Shown here: in pieces, positions 1 to 5,104 of the stretch
Layout: the number at the start of each line of letters is the position of its first letter
Position numbering within the stretch: the first letter of the stretch is position 1
Source of the DNA: a virus
Strand: one strand, 5' to 3'
Virus record (IMG/VR): IMGVR_UViG_3300033141_001722
Span: 1-43,599 of that record
Length of the DNA stretch: 43,599 bases
Position numbers and translations under genes: made by a program
The notes under the pieces: generated by a model
Database searches by the model: none
Seen by the model: only the letters and a program-made list of their open reading frames with translations
What the model was told of the DNA's origin: nothing

Positions 1-22
1 ATGAAAGCTTTCCGATCCCGAT

Positions 23-52
23 CCGAAGCCGCCCCCGTCCGGGCGGCTTCGG
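23..52 (+). terminator. Perfect 12-bp hairpin at the left end
   Basis: CCGAAGCCGCCC (23..34) pairs perfectly with GGGCGGCTTCGG (41..52) around a 6-nt loop. Only a weak T run (GTTTG) follows, so it is terminator-like rather than a textbook terminator. The same 12-mer as its 5' arm occurs at 43535..43546 near the right end. Confidence 0.6.
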
Positions 53-148
53 TGCGTTTGGGCTTGGGTGGGTCTGCATCCTTGGAAACCGTCAGACCTT
101 GACCCCCCCGCCCTACCAAGGCTAAGTAGGGCAGGGAGGTGAGGGCCT

Positions 149-238
149 ATGGCGCGTGCTGAACCATGCCCATGGGACCAAGCAAGGCTATCGATGGTTG
201 GATCTATGGCTATCGATGGTCGTCGATGGAAGACCTAA
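149..238 (+). CDS. Possible 29-aa small protein
   Basis: An ATG at 149 follows a GGGAGG ribosome binding site (134..139) at a workable distance and opens a 29-codon frame ending in TAA at 236..238, just before the next gene at 257. The frame contains the two GGCTATCGATGGT repeats, so it could equally be a chance reading of a repeated regulatory site. I do not recognise the peptide. It starts MARAEPCPWD and has no membrane or metal-binding signature. Confidence 0.25.
   Translation: MARAEPCPWDQARLSMVGSMAIDGRRWKT
186..230 (+). repeat. ATCGATGGT direct repeats upstream of first gene
   Basis: GGCTATCGATGGT occurs at 186..198 and 208..220, 22 bp apart. The second copy extends to ATCGATGGTCGTCGATG, nearly identical to the pair at 3201..3247. 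Their position just upstream of two separate small genes suggests a protein-binding site. Confidence 0.55.
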
Positions 239-256
239 TCAATGGAGGTTCTACAA

Positions 257-514
257 ATGTCTGAAGGGCGAAAACCAGAGCAGCAGAACGGAAAGTCCAG
301 ACTAAGCAAGATAAAATTCAATCTGGACAGCGTGTTCAATATCCGAGGCAAGCACAACCACTACGTCAAAGTCTCTCTCGTCGTCGAGGATCGAACCCTT
401 GACATGATGGAAGTATGGCAAGAGATGTACCTGCTTCCACACGACCGAGCAGACGCAGCCGTGCACTACGAAAGAATTTTGACGTCCATGGATGCAGCCT
501 ACATAGAAGATTAG
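257..514 (+). CDS. Hypothetical small protein (85 aa)
   Basis: No family is recognised. The ATG at 257 is preferred over the one at 242 because GGAGG (244..248) sits 8 nt upstream of it. The N-terminus is polar (MSEGRKPEQQ). The rest alternates basic and hydrophobic residues with an acidic C-terminus ending in IED, and no membrane segment is visible. Codon use is CGN and ATC leaning, resembling the well-expressed capsid gene more than the replication genes. It is the first clear gene of the + arm, and a G-run/C-run hairpin follows its stop. Confidence 0.6.
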   Translation: MSEGRKPEQQNGKSRLSKIKFNLDSVFNIRGKHNHYVKVSLVVEDRTLDMMEVWQEMYLLPHDRADAAVHYERILTSMDAAYIED

Positions 515-529
515 GCAGCCGGTAATGAT

Positions 530-551
530 GGGGGGGTTGAAAGGCCCCCCC
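530..551 (+). terminator. G7/C7 hairpin after first gene
   Basis: Seven G (530..536) can pair with seven C (545..551) around an 8-nt loop, with partial outer pairing of AGGCAGCCGG against CCGGTGCCT. No T run follows. It may terminate or process the upstream transcript. Confidence 0.5.
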
Positions 552-599
552 GGTGCCTCTTCCCAAAAATCTAAGCCACCATGGCTAAGAGTTTTGAGA

Positions 600-652
600 A
601 GGTGTACCGGAAGATTTAGACGGGTACACCTGACAAATTAAAGGAGGTGTAC
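600..652 (+). promoter_or_regulatory. Mutually exclusive hairpins masking a ribosome binding site
   Basis: AGGTGTACC (600..608) pairs with GGTACACCT (623..631). The same central strand (GTACACCT, 624..631) is also fully complementary to AGGTGTAC (645..652), which overlaps the AGGAGG ribosome binding site of the short frame at 653. The two pairings cannot coexist, which is the layout of an RNA switch or a translational attenuator. Confidence 0.4.
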
Positions 653-700
653 ATGAAAAACGTTAATGGCCATACACACGTGGCATCGATGGCGGCCTGA
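653..700 (+). CDS. 15-aa leader-like peptide
   Basis: AAAGGAGG precedes the ATG at 653 with ideal spacing. The frame encodes MKNVNGHTHVASMAA and stops at 700. Its ribosome binding site lies in the alternative hairpin at 600..652, so it may be a regulatory leader for the gene at 743 rather than a functional protein. Its coding status cannot be settled from sequence alone. Confidence 0.35.
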   Translation: MKNVNGHTHVASMAA

Positions 701-742
701 TGGTAGAGGCCAAAATGAATCGGCAAGCGAAAGGAGACCAAG

Positions 743-1087
743 ATGGGAACCAAAGAGATTGAAGTTAATACCAAAAACGAAGGCAAGCACATGGTCAGCA
801 TATGGACCATAGCAAGAAATGTCGATGAGGAAGCTCTGGCCTCCATATTTAAAACATGGATAAACGTCATGGGAAGGGACTACAATTCAGGTGTAAAATT
901 CGGCAAGCATCTGCGGAAACTACATCGAACCCTGCAGCGCTCCATGATTTGCTTTTTGATTGGAGCCATTGCAGGAATCTCGGATCAAGAACGCGTCGAT
1001 GCCAGAAATGAGACCGCTATAGCCACAGCCAAAAAGATTCGGGATATGTATGAAAATCTGGAACTCCCCATGGGGCCCTTTATATAA
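743..1087 (+). CDS. Hypothetical protein (114 aa)
   Basis: No family is recognised. AAAGGAG lies about 7 nt before the ATG at 743. The first half looks like a soluble alpha/beta protein. A central hydrophobic run (SMICFLIGAIAGI, about residues 73 to 85) could be a buried helix or a short membrane segment. The C-terminal third is helical and charged (ERVDARNETAIATAKKIRDM). It is followed by the 11-bp repeat promoter at 1100..1165, so it probably closes the first early transcription unit. Confidence 0.6.
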   Translation: MGTKEIEVNTKNEGKHMVSIWTIARNVDEEALASIFKTWINVMGRDYNSGVKFGKHLRKLHRTLQRSMICFLIGAIAGISDQERVDARNETAIATAKKIRDMYENLELPMGPFI

Positions 1088-1099
1088 ATCCCACCCCTA

Positions 1100-1165
1100 C
1101 GTCAGCGGGTTGTCAGGCGACTGTCAGCCCCCTGTCGTGGGGGACCAAGCAGGATGTGTTACAAT
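1100..1165 (+). promoter_or_regulatory. Promoter with four 11-bp-phased GTCA boxes
   Basis: GTCAG or GTCGT boxes start at 1101, 1112, 1123 and 1134, exactly one helical turn apart. A -10-like TACAAT starts at 1160 (26 bp after the last box), with no recognisable -35. The same geometry recurs at 43439..43504. Phased direct repeats replacing a -35 are typical of activator-dependent promoters such as those bound by OmpR/PhoB-type or SARP-type proteins. Confidence 0.6.
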
Positions 1166-1253
1166 GGGAGTGTAGGAAAATCAGTGAGAGGAGAATTTCA
1201 ATAGAATATAGGATAGAAATTTCACTAGTACGCGAAGGAACGGAAGGAGCGAC

Positions 1254-1304
1254 ATGCAACGAATGTCGGGACCAACAAATCTTGACAGAAGGACGTCCTT
1301 GTGA
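1254..1304 (+). CDS. 16-aa leader-like peptide
   Basis: GGAAGGAG precedes an ATG at 1254 that opens a 16-codon frame (MQRMSGPTNLDRRTSL) ending inside the next promoter at 1282..1310. The right-end frame at 43569 begins similarly (AAGGAG then ATGCA) and also lies downstream of a GTCA-box promoter. This may be a leader peptide; evidence is limited to the ribosome binding site and the shared context. Confidence 0.3.
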   Translation: MQRMSGPTNLDRRTSL

Positions 1305-1310
1305 TATAAT
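1282..1310 (+). promoter_or_regulatory. Consensus sigma-70 promoter with operator-like dyad
   Basis: A perfect TTGACA (1282..1287), 17-bp spacer and TATAAT (1305..1310) with extended -10 TGA. The spacer contains the perfect palindrome AAGGACGTCCTT (1289..1300), whose core GGACGTCC recurs in the promoter at 3647. It drives the gene at 1391. Confidence 0.9.
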
Positions 1311-1390
1311 GGAGACGTGGAATGACGCCAGCCCAGCCCCCTGGGCGATCGAATGGGGGCAAAACTCTCAGGAAGGAAAAGGAGATAACG

Positions 1391-1762
1391 ATGGCTACGA
1401 AGAAGGTTACTCGTCGTAAGGCAGCCCCCAAACCTGCCCCAAAGAAATCAAAACCCGCTACAAAGAAATCGAAGCCTGCCGCCAGCAAGAAGGCTTCCGC
1501 TGGGCGTAAACCGAAGCGCTATACCGAAAGCGCCCTTCTGGATAAATACCCTTACATCGTCGCCCGTACCCTCAGATTTGAGGAGGAAGGCAAATGGAAG
1601 GGCAAGCAGACGGTGGAGATCCGCTGTCAAGAGCCTGGATGCAAAGCCCGACGCCGGGTGGCAACATCGGATCTGTTTCAGGTCAGAATGTGCGAAGAGC
1701 ACGTTCTGTCCAACCGTCGAGCCCGCCGCCGGAAGGCAAGCAAGGAGCCCATCGCCCCATAG
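1391..1762 (+). CDS. Basic DNA-binding-like protein with Cys/His zinc site, paralogue A (123 aa)
   Basis: The N-terminal 45 residues are a Lys/Ala/Pro tail resembling histone H1 or bacterial HU tails (KKSKP repeats), suggesting nucleic-acid binding. A compact domain follows with C-x4-C and a later C-x2-H (CQEPGC, then MCEEH), a likely zinc site, and an Arg-rich C-terminus. The same domain, including DKYP, FQV and CEEH, is found in 4096..4416, so the two are paralogues. The ATG at 1391 has AAGGAG 5 to 10 nt upstream; longer starts would lie inside the promoter leader. Codon use (CGN, ATC) and the perfect promoter suggest high early expression. A role in transcription control or nucleoid take-over is inference. 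Confidence 0.75.
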   Translation: MATKKVTRRKAAPKPAPKKSKPATKKSKPAASKKASAGRKPKRYTESALLDKYPYIVARTLRFEEEGKWKGKQTVEIRCQEPGCKARRRVATSDLFQVRMCEEHVLSNRRARRRKASKEPIAP

Positions 1763-1774
1763 ATGCCCGTTCAA

Positions 1775-1857
1775 TCCCGGCAGCTTCCCAATCGTTATGA
1801 GGCTGCCGGGAATCGGTCTCACGCCCCCTGATCGTAGACCGGGGGGCGTGAGACCGA
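1775..1857 (+). terminator. Two consecutive strong hairpins
   Basis: TCCCGGCAGC (1775..1784) pairs with GCTGCCGGGA (1802..1811). Directly after it, a 16-bp perfect stem forms between 1813..1828 and 1842..1857 with a 13-nt loop. No T tract follows. They lie between genes 1391..1762 and 1892..2065 and may terminate partially, stabilise the upstream mRNA or serve as processing sites. Confidence 0.6.
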
Positions 1858-1891
1858 GAATCCGCTCGGTAAATGAAACAGGAGGAATCCA

Positions 1892-2065
1892 ATGGCAACA
1901 CGTGAAGAGATGGACAGAGCCGCAGAAGAAGCCCGTAAGGAATTTGAGAAGATCGTGGGAGATGCAAAAGCCACCGCCCAGGATCTAATCACTTTCCATC
2001 AGAAGTGGTACCTCAGAGCTGGGCACAAGCGCCTAGGTCAGATGTACCGATCGGTTGGGCGCTAG
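1892..2065 (+). CDS. Small helical protein (57 aa)
   Basis: An excellent ribosome binding site (CAGGAGGAATCC) precedes the ATG at 1892. The product begins MATREEMDRA and is predicted almost wholly alpha-helical, with an acidic heptad-like first half and a basic end (HKRLGQMYRSVGR), so it could form a coiled coil or a small DNA-binding helix bundle. Codon use matches gene 1391..1762, supporting a real, well-expressed gene. Function is not recognised. Its stop codon lies inside the palindrome at 2057..2070. Confidence 0.65.
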   Translation: MATREEMDRAAEEARKEFEKIVGDAKATAQDLITFHQKWYLRAGHKRLGQMYRSVGR

Positions 2066-2103
2066 CGCCCACATCTTGGTCGGGGGCGGAGAAATCCGCC
2101 CCC
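2057..2103 (+). terminator. Palindrome plus GAAA-capped hairpin
   Basis: GGGCGCTAGCGCCC (2057..2070) is a perfect 14-bp palindrome overlapping the previous stop codon. Then GGGGGCGGA (2082..2090) pairs with TCCGCCCCC (2095..2103) around a stable GAAA tetraloop. It ends just before the ribosome binding site of the gene at 2122, so it may affect that gene's translation as well as read-through. Confidence 0.55.
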
Positions 2104-2121
2104 ATCCTAAGGAGGAACCCC

Positions 2122-2973
2122 ATGAAGATTAAGTACAAGGAGCCCATAGATCTCAAATGGGTAGGGCAAGACCCACCGTACAATGCGGCCCGAGCTATAT
2201 CAAGAATATACCACCGGCCTATAAAATTTCGGGACAAATCCGGATTTGAGATGGTCGCATTTCCGATAGATGATCCATACACAGCCGTTGTATCCGCGGA
2301 TGCTTGGGATGAATGCGGCCCAGATGCTTACGATCCGGATCAAAACCACATGGAATCCAAACCCCGTCTTTTTGGTAGCGTCTCGCACGGTACCTTACGA
2401 GATGAGGACTTGATACCGATATTTATGTACTTGCTTGAAGAACACGACCCCGAGGAGGCGGCCAGGATAACCGCAAGATACTTGGAGACGGGCTGGCCAC
2501 ACTACCGGAGCAAACTCGCGTGGGGAGACCCATTTGATAACAAACAGAAAGAGATGGCCCCACATCTGTTTGGAGATTTGTATGAAGCGCTGTCCGATCT
2601 AGCCTCACCCGGTTATTACTTCGGTGCACACCCCGGAGATGGGGCTGACTTCGGGTTCTGGCTTATAAGCCCGGAAGATTGTGAATTGTCGTGTTTCCTG
2701 CAGCTGCCTACATCAGATTGGTTGGGTAGAGCTGATGAAATGGAAATAAAAGCCGGTGCGGATGTCCTGGCAGAACATATAGAGGATGTAATAACTGAAT
2801 GGGAAGACAGCGCCCACGAGTCCATCTGCAGATGGGTCGAACAGGAGTATGGTATATCCAAGCCCATTAACAGAGATGACGAAGAAGCTATGGAAATCTG
2901 GGAAGATGCCTACGAGAAAATCCTTAATAAAATCAGGAACCTTGTGGCTACACAGCTGGGATTTAAGGAGTAA
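2122..2973 (+). CDS. Hypothetical acidic protein (283 aa)
   Basis: No family is recognised. The ATG at 2122 is chosen because AAGGAGGAACCCC precedes it; upstream in-frame codons run through the hairpins. The protein is soluble, acidic and rich in Trp and Tyr, with no signal peptide or membrane segment. Features include a run of Asp/Glu near the C-terminus (NRDDEEAMEIWEDAYEKI) and a Gly-rich middle (GAHPGDGADFGFW). Acidic, aromatic-rich early phage proteins are sometimes host-take-over factors or DNA mimics, but nothing here proves that. It ends the unit driven from 1282. Confidence 0.65.
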   Translation: MKIKYKEPIDLKWVGQDPPYNAARAISRIYHRPIKFRDKSGFEMVAFPIDDPYTAVVSADAWDECGPDAYDPDQNHMESKPRLFGSVSHGTLRDEDLIPIFMYLLEEHDPEEAARITARYLETGWPHYRSKLAWGDPFDNKQKEMAPHLFGDLYEALSDLASPGYYFGAHPGDGADFGFWLISPEDCELSCFLQLPTSDWLGRADEMEIKAGADVLAEHIEDVITEWEDSAHESICRWVEQEYGISKPINRDDEEAMEIWEDAYEKILNKIRNLVATQLGFKE

Positions 2974-2977
2974 ATTA

Positions 2978-3028
2978 ATGGTACATAAACCAGCACACGA
3001 GAAAGAAGCCAAAATATGGAACCGATAG
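2978..3028 (+). CDS. 16-aa peptide frame
   Basis: The 3' end of the preceding gene supplies AAGGAG (2965..2970) seven bases before an ATG at 2978, opening a frame for MVHKPAHEKEAKIWNR. A minigene of this size may be translated but has no assignable role. Confidence 0.2.
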   Translation: MVHKPAHEKEAKIWNR

Positions 3029-3048
3029 GCCGAAATCCATTAAACTGG

Positions 3049-3136
3049 CCCCCGGAGATGTCCGGGGGTCAACCATGTTAATCAATCACAAATTTTCATA
3101 CTCGGGGAGCATGATCTTAATGTGCCTACCCCGAGT
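3049..3136 (+). terminator. Two hairpins in a 290-bp non-coding stretch
   Basis: CCCCCGGA (3049..3056) pairs with TCCGGGGG (3061..3068) around GATG, a compact terminator-like hairpin. ACTCGGGG (3100..3107) pairs with CCCCGAGT (3129..3136) around a longer loop. Apart from the 3201..3247 repeats I see nothing else in 3029..3260. Confidence 0.5.
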
Positions 3137-3200
3137 TGGTGGGGCAGGGAAGCATAGACATAAACTAATAGATGGGGCAATGGATTAACGTCTACGGAAG

Positions 3201-3247
3201 TTAATCAATGGTCGTCGATGTGAAAATTAATCGATGGTCGTGGATGT
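3201..3247 (+). repeat. Two imperfect 21-bp repeats
   Basis: Two 21-bp copies starting at 3201 and 3227 differ at two positions (consensus TTAATCRATGGTCGTSGATG plus T). They lie directly before the gene at 3261 and match the motif at 211..230. Possible operator or small iteron. Confidence 0.55.
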
Positions 3248-3260
3248 AGGAGATAGGCGG

Positions 3261-3557
3261 ATGAGCGACAAGAATCCAGGTGAGCAAGTATGGATGATAT
3301 CCCCAGTATTAACCGCCATTAAGAAGGCTGTGGAGAACGCGGCAGAGACGGAAAGGGAATACGTGAAAGTATCCGGTACAGCTTGCGTGGAGGGGGTAGA
3401 AACCTGGATCGAATTAAGCAACAGGCTGATTAGCGTTAAGGAGGAGCTGCTAAGGGTATATGGAATGTTTGACTTGCTTCTAATGGTAGTGGATGTGGCC
3501 ACGAAAAGCAATATGGAACCCAAAGTGCAAGTGCCCAGAGACAAAGAGGGGCAGTAA
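3261..3557 (+). CDS. Hypothetical protein (98 aa)
   Basis: No family is recognised. The ATG at 3261 has AGGAGA about 7 nt upstream; the in-frame codon at 3234 falls inside the repeated motif and is not used here. The sequence is mostly helical with a hydrophobic C-terminal helix (YGMFDLLLMVVDVA, about residues 67 to 80) and a charged tail (VPRDKEGQ). The helix is short for a membrane anchor. Confidence 0.55.
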   Translation: MSDKNPGEQVWMISPVLTAIKKAVENAAETEREYVKVSGTACVEGVETWIELSNRLISVKEELLRVYGMFDLLLMVVDVATKSNMEPKVQVPRDKEGQ

Positions 3558-3646
3558 TCGCCGATATAGTTATAAATCTGGCATCATGTACATATGAAAT
3601 TACAAAATCTATACTTTTATGTGGGCGAGATTCGTCCAAGTGTATC

Positions 3647-3676
3647 TTGACACCAGGGACGTCCCTGTGTTATAAT
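3647..3676 (+). promoter_or_regulatory. Sigma-70 promoter with GGACGTCC dyad
   Basis: TTGACA (3647..3652), 18-bp spacer, TATAAT (3671..3676) with extended -10 TGT. The spacer holds the perfect palindrome AGGGACGTCCCT (3655..3666), sharing its core with the 1282 promoter, which suggests one common repressor. Confidence 0.9.
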
Positions 3677-3691
3677 GGAGTGGGTGGCGGT

Positions 3692-3928
3692 ATGTACACT
3701 GTCCATACATATGGTGCCAAGCTAATATGTAGGGGAAAGCTCAGGCCAGACATTAGATACCCAGACAAATATCTTAGGGCGCTATGCAACAGCCAGCACC
3801 CCAGCTGGACCTTTGCAACATGGCACAGAGACGGATCAGCGCTTAACAGAAGCGGGATAGTGTGGAGATGGACGATAGGTCCGGGGACAGTTGACAGATG
3901 TATAGGAGGAACCCATGGCAAGCAATAG
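3692..3928 (+). CDS. Possible small basic protein (78 aa)
   Basis: The frame starts with ATG at 3692, only 15 nt after the -10 box, preceded by GGAG at a long spacing, so its leader would be very short. The product is Trp- and Arg-rich (RSGIVWRWTIG) without a recognised domain. It overlaps the start of the better supported gene at 3915 by 14 nt. It may be real or may be the leader of the operon. Confidence 0.35.
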   Translation: MYTVHTYGAKLICRGKLRPDIRYPDKYLRALCNSQHPSWTFATWHRDGSALNRSGIVWRWTIGPGTVDRCIGGTHGKQ

Positions 3929-4178
3929 AGCTGGATGGATGTCCTATCAGAGAGCTATGGCCAGAGCCCGACTGGTGGACGCAAAACTGGATACGCTAAT
4001 TAACGAAATATGTATTTTGGCGTATGCCGTAGATTCTTTACTAGCTGTATCCCAGCAAATCAAAGGAGACATGCAACTAGTATTAGGGAGGAACGATGAA
4101 AAAAATAAACCCGGTTACGGAGAAAATGAGGAAGATGTTTCCTCGCAAGACAATGACCGCGAAAGAGTTGAAGGATAA
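3915..4178 (+). CDS. Hypothetical protein (87 aa)
   Basis: ATAGGAGGAACCC precedes the ATG at 3915, the same initiation cassette used at 2122 and 6401. The first 55 residues form amphipathic helices (ARARLVDAKLDTLINEICIL); the C-terminal 30 are polar and disordered (GYGENEEDVSSQDNDRE). The 3' end overlaps the next gene by 83 nt, which is unusual and may mean translational coupling. Function not recognised. Confidence 0.55.
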   Translation: MASNRAGWMSYQRAMARARLVDAKLDTLINEICILAYAVDSLLAVSQQIKGDMQLVLGRNDEKNKPGYGENEEDVSSQDNDRERVEG

Positions 4179-4416
4179 GTATCCATGGGTGGTGGGTAAA
4201 ATAGAGGGGGAAGGGAACGACAGAACGGTTCTAATCAAGTGCACTAAGAGGGGATGTACCAATACCCGTCGCACCCGTACCATGGACGTGTTCCAGGTGA
4301 AATTATGTGAGGAGCACCAGATGGAACGGAACGCCGAGATGCTACGCATTAGGCGTAAGAGATGGCGAGAGCGAGACCGGCAGCGGCGAAAAGCAATGCG
4401 CGAGGGTGAGCCGTGA
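4096..4416 (+). CDS. Cys/His zinc-site basic protein, paralogue B (106 aa)
   Basis: It shares with 1391..1762 the block DKYP-x-V, C-x4-C (CTKRGC), RR-x2-T-x-D-x-FQV, CEEH and an Arg-rich C-terminal helix (RKRWRERDRQRRKAMRE). It lacks the long Lys/Pro tail. The four Cys/His ligands suggest a zinc knuckle and the terminal basic helix suggests nucleic-acid binding. GGGAGGA precedes the start. Both paralogues lie downstream of a promoter with a GGACGTCC palindrome, so autoregulation of these promoters by this family is an attractive but untested idea. Codon use is closer to the phage average than that of paralogue A. Confidence 0.7.
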   Translation: MKKINPVTEKMRKMFPRKTMTAKELKDKYPWVVGKIEGEGNDRTVLIKCTKRGCTNTRRTRTMDVFQVKLCEEHQMERNAEMLRIRRKRWRERDRQRRKAMREGEP

Positions 4417-4751
4417 ACAGGCGCTCATTCATTAAATCGCTAGTAACCCTTGTAGGAGGCATTATGTTACCTATACCAGGGTCTGCTGTAGCGCCAGCAT
4501 GCGATCCCATATCCTCTGTGCCCAATATACCTACTGGGTCATATTTGATTGACAATGCTGTAGCTGATGTAAACCCTGGGGGGTATTTGGTTCCATATAA
4601 GTTTGTAAAAAGAATTCTTAATGTAGTGGAGGGGTCAGCAGATGAGGAACAGTCGAAATCTAATACGTCTAACGTTTTCTATTTTGTTGTCGATGATCTT
4701 GTGCCTGACGGTGCCAGCGCTAATCACATTGGGGATAATCTCGGCGTCTAG
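4413..4751 (+). CDS. Exported protein with twin-arginine-like signal (112 aa)
   Basis: A GTG start at 4413 overlaps the previous stop (GTGA) and has GAGGGTGAG just upstream. The N-terminus reads MNRRSFIKSLVTLVGGIMLP then SAVA, matching the Tat motif (R-R-x-F-x-K), a moderately hydrophobic segment and an A-x-A cleavage site near residue 27. The mature part (about 85 residues) is soluble and not recognised. A secreted or periplasmic phage protein could act in superinfection exclusion or lysis timing, which is inference. The 3' third overlaps the next frame. Confidence 0.5.
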   Translation: MNRRSFIKSLVTLVGGIMLPIPGSAVAPACDPISSVPNIPTGSYLIDNAVADVNPGGYLVPYKFVKRILNVVEGSADEEQSKSNTSNVFYFVVDDLVPDGASANHIGDNLGV

Positions 4752-4851
4752 GGGAAGCTTGGGACAAGCGGTTTTGGCCGGGATCCTTACGGCATGGATC
4801 GTATCAATGGGTCTGATTACGCTGAAAAAAGTGCTGTCGAGACTTATTTGA
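4642..4851 (+). CDS. Small two-helix membrane protein (69 aa)
   Basis: GGAGGGGTC precedes the ATG at 4642. Two hydrophobic segments (LTFSILLSMILCLTVPALIT and LAGILTAWIVSMGLITL) flank a short polar loop (SRGSLGQ), and both termini are basic. The size and topology fit a holin-like or inner-membrane exclusion protein. It overlaps 4413..4751 by 110 nt in another frame. Two nested export-related frames are unusual; one may be spurious. It is remote from the endolysin, which weakens a holin reading. Confidence 0.45.
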   Translation: MRNSRNLIRLTFSILLSMILCLTVPALITLGIISASRGSLGQAVLAGILTAWIVSMGLITLKKVLSRLI

Positions 4852-4865
4852 GAGGGATAAGGGAT

Positions 4866-5095
4866 GCGTAACACCGTAACGATCCGTAACAGCCCCCGGA
4901 ATAGGGGTGCCGGGGACACAGTACGGGGGGTCGGCCCCTATTCCACGGGACGTTACGGGATGTTACAATTATAATATTAATATATTTATAGAAGACTCGT
5001 AGGGGGGATACCCATCGGGACCGTTCCGTGGTTCCGGGGCGTAACAGCGTGGAGGGCGGCGATTGTTACGGACTGTTACACTGTTACGGGAACAG
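4866..5095. repeat. Iteron/AT-rich region A, candidate origin or control region
   Basis: About nine GTAAC/GTTAC motifs in both orientations (typical forms CCGTAACA and TGTTACGG) fill 230 bp. An AT-rich tract (4965..4992) lies among them. GGAATAGGGG (4898..4907) and CCCCTATTCC (4935..4944) form a stem, and GGAATAGGGG is repeated in the right-hand region (42894..42903). This combination resembles iteron origins with an unwinding element; it also forms the leader of the radical SAM gene. Confidence 0.6.
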
Positions 5096-5104
5096 GAGAT
5101 CAAA

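Noticed and set aside
1-101. 33-codon frame from the ATG at base 1
   Set aside because: It lies over the 23..52 hairpin, its ribosome binding site would be outside the window, and the start at base 1 may simply reflect where the window was cut.
1156-1419. Plus-strand frame of 87 aa spanning 1156..1419
   Set aside because: It runs through the consensus promoter and the ribosome binding site of gene 1391, and lacks its own ribosome binding site.
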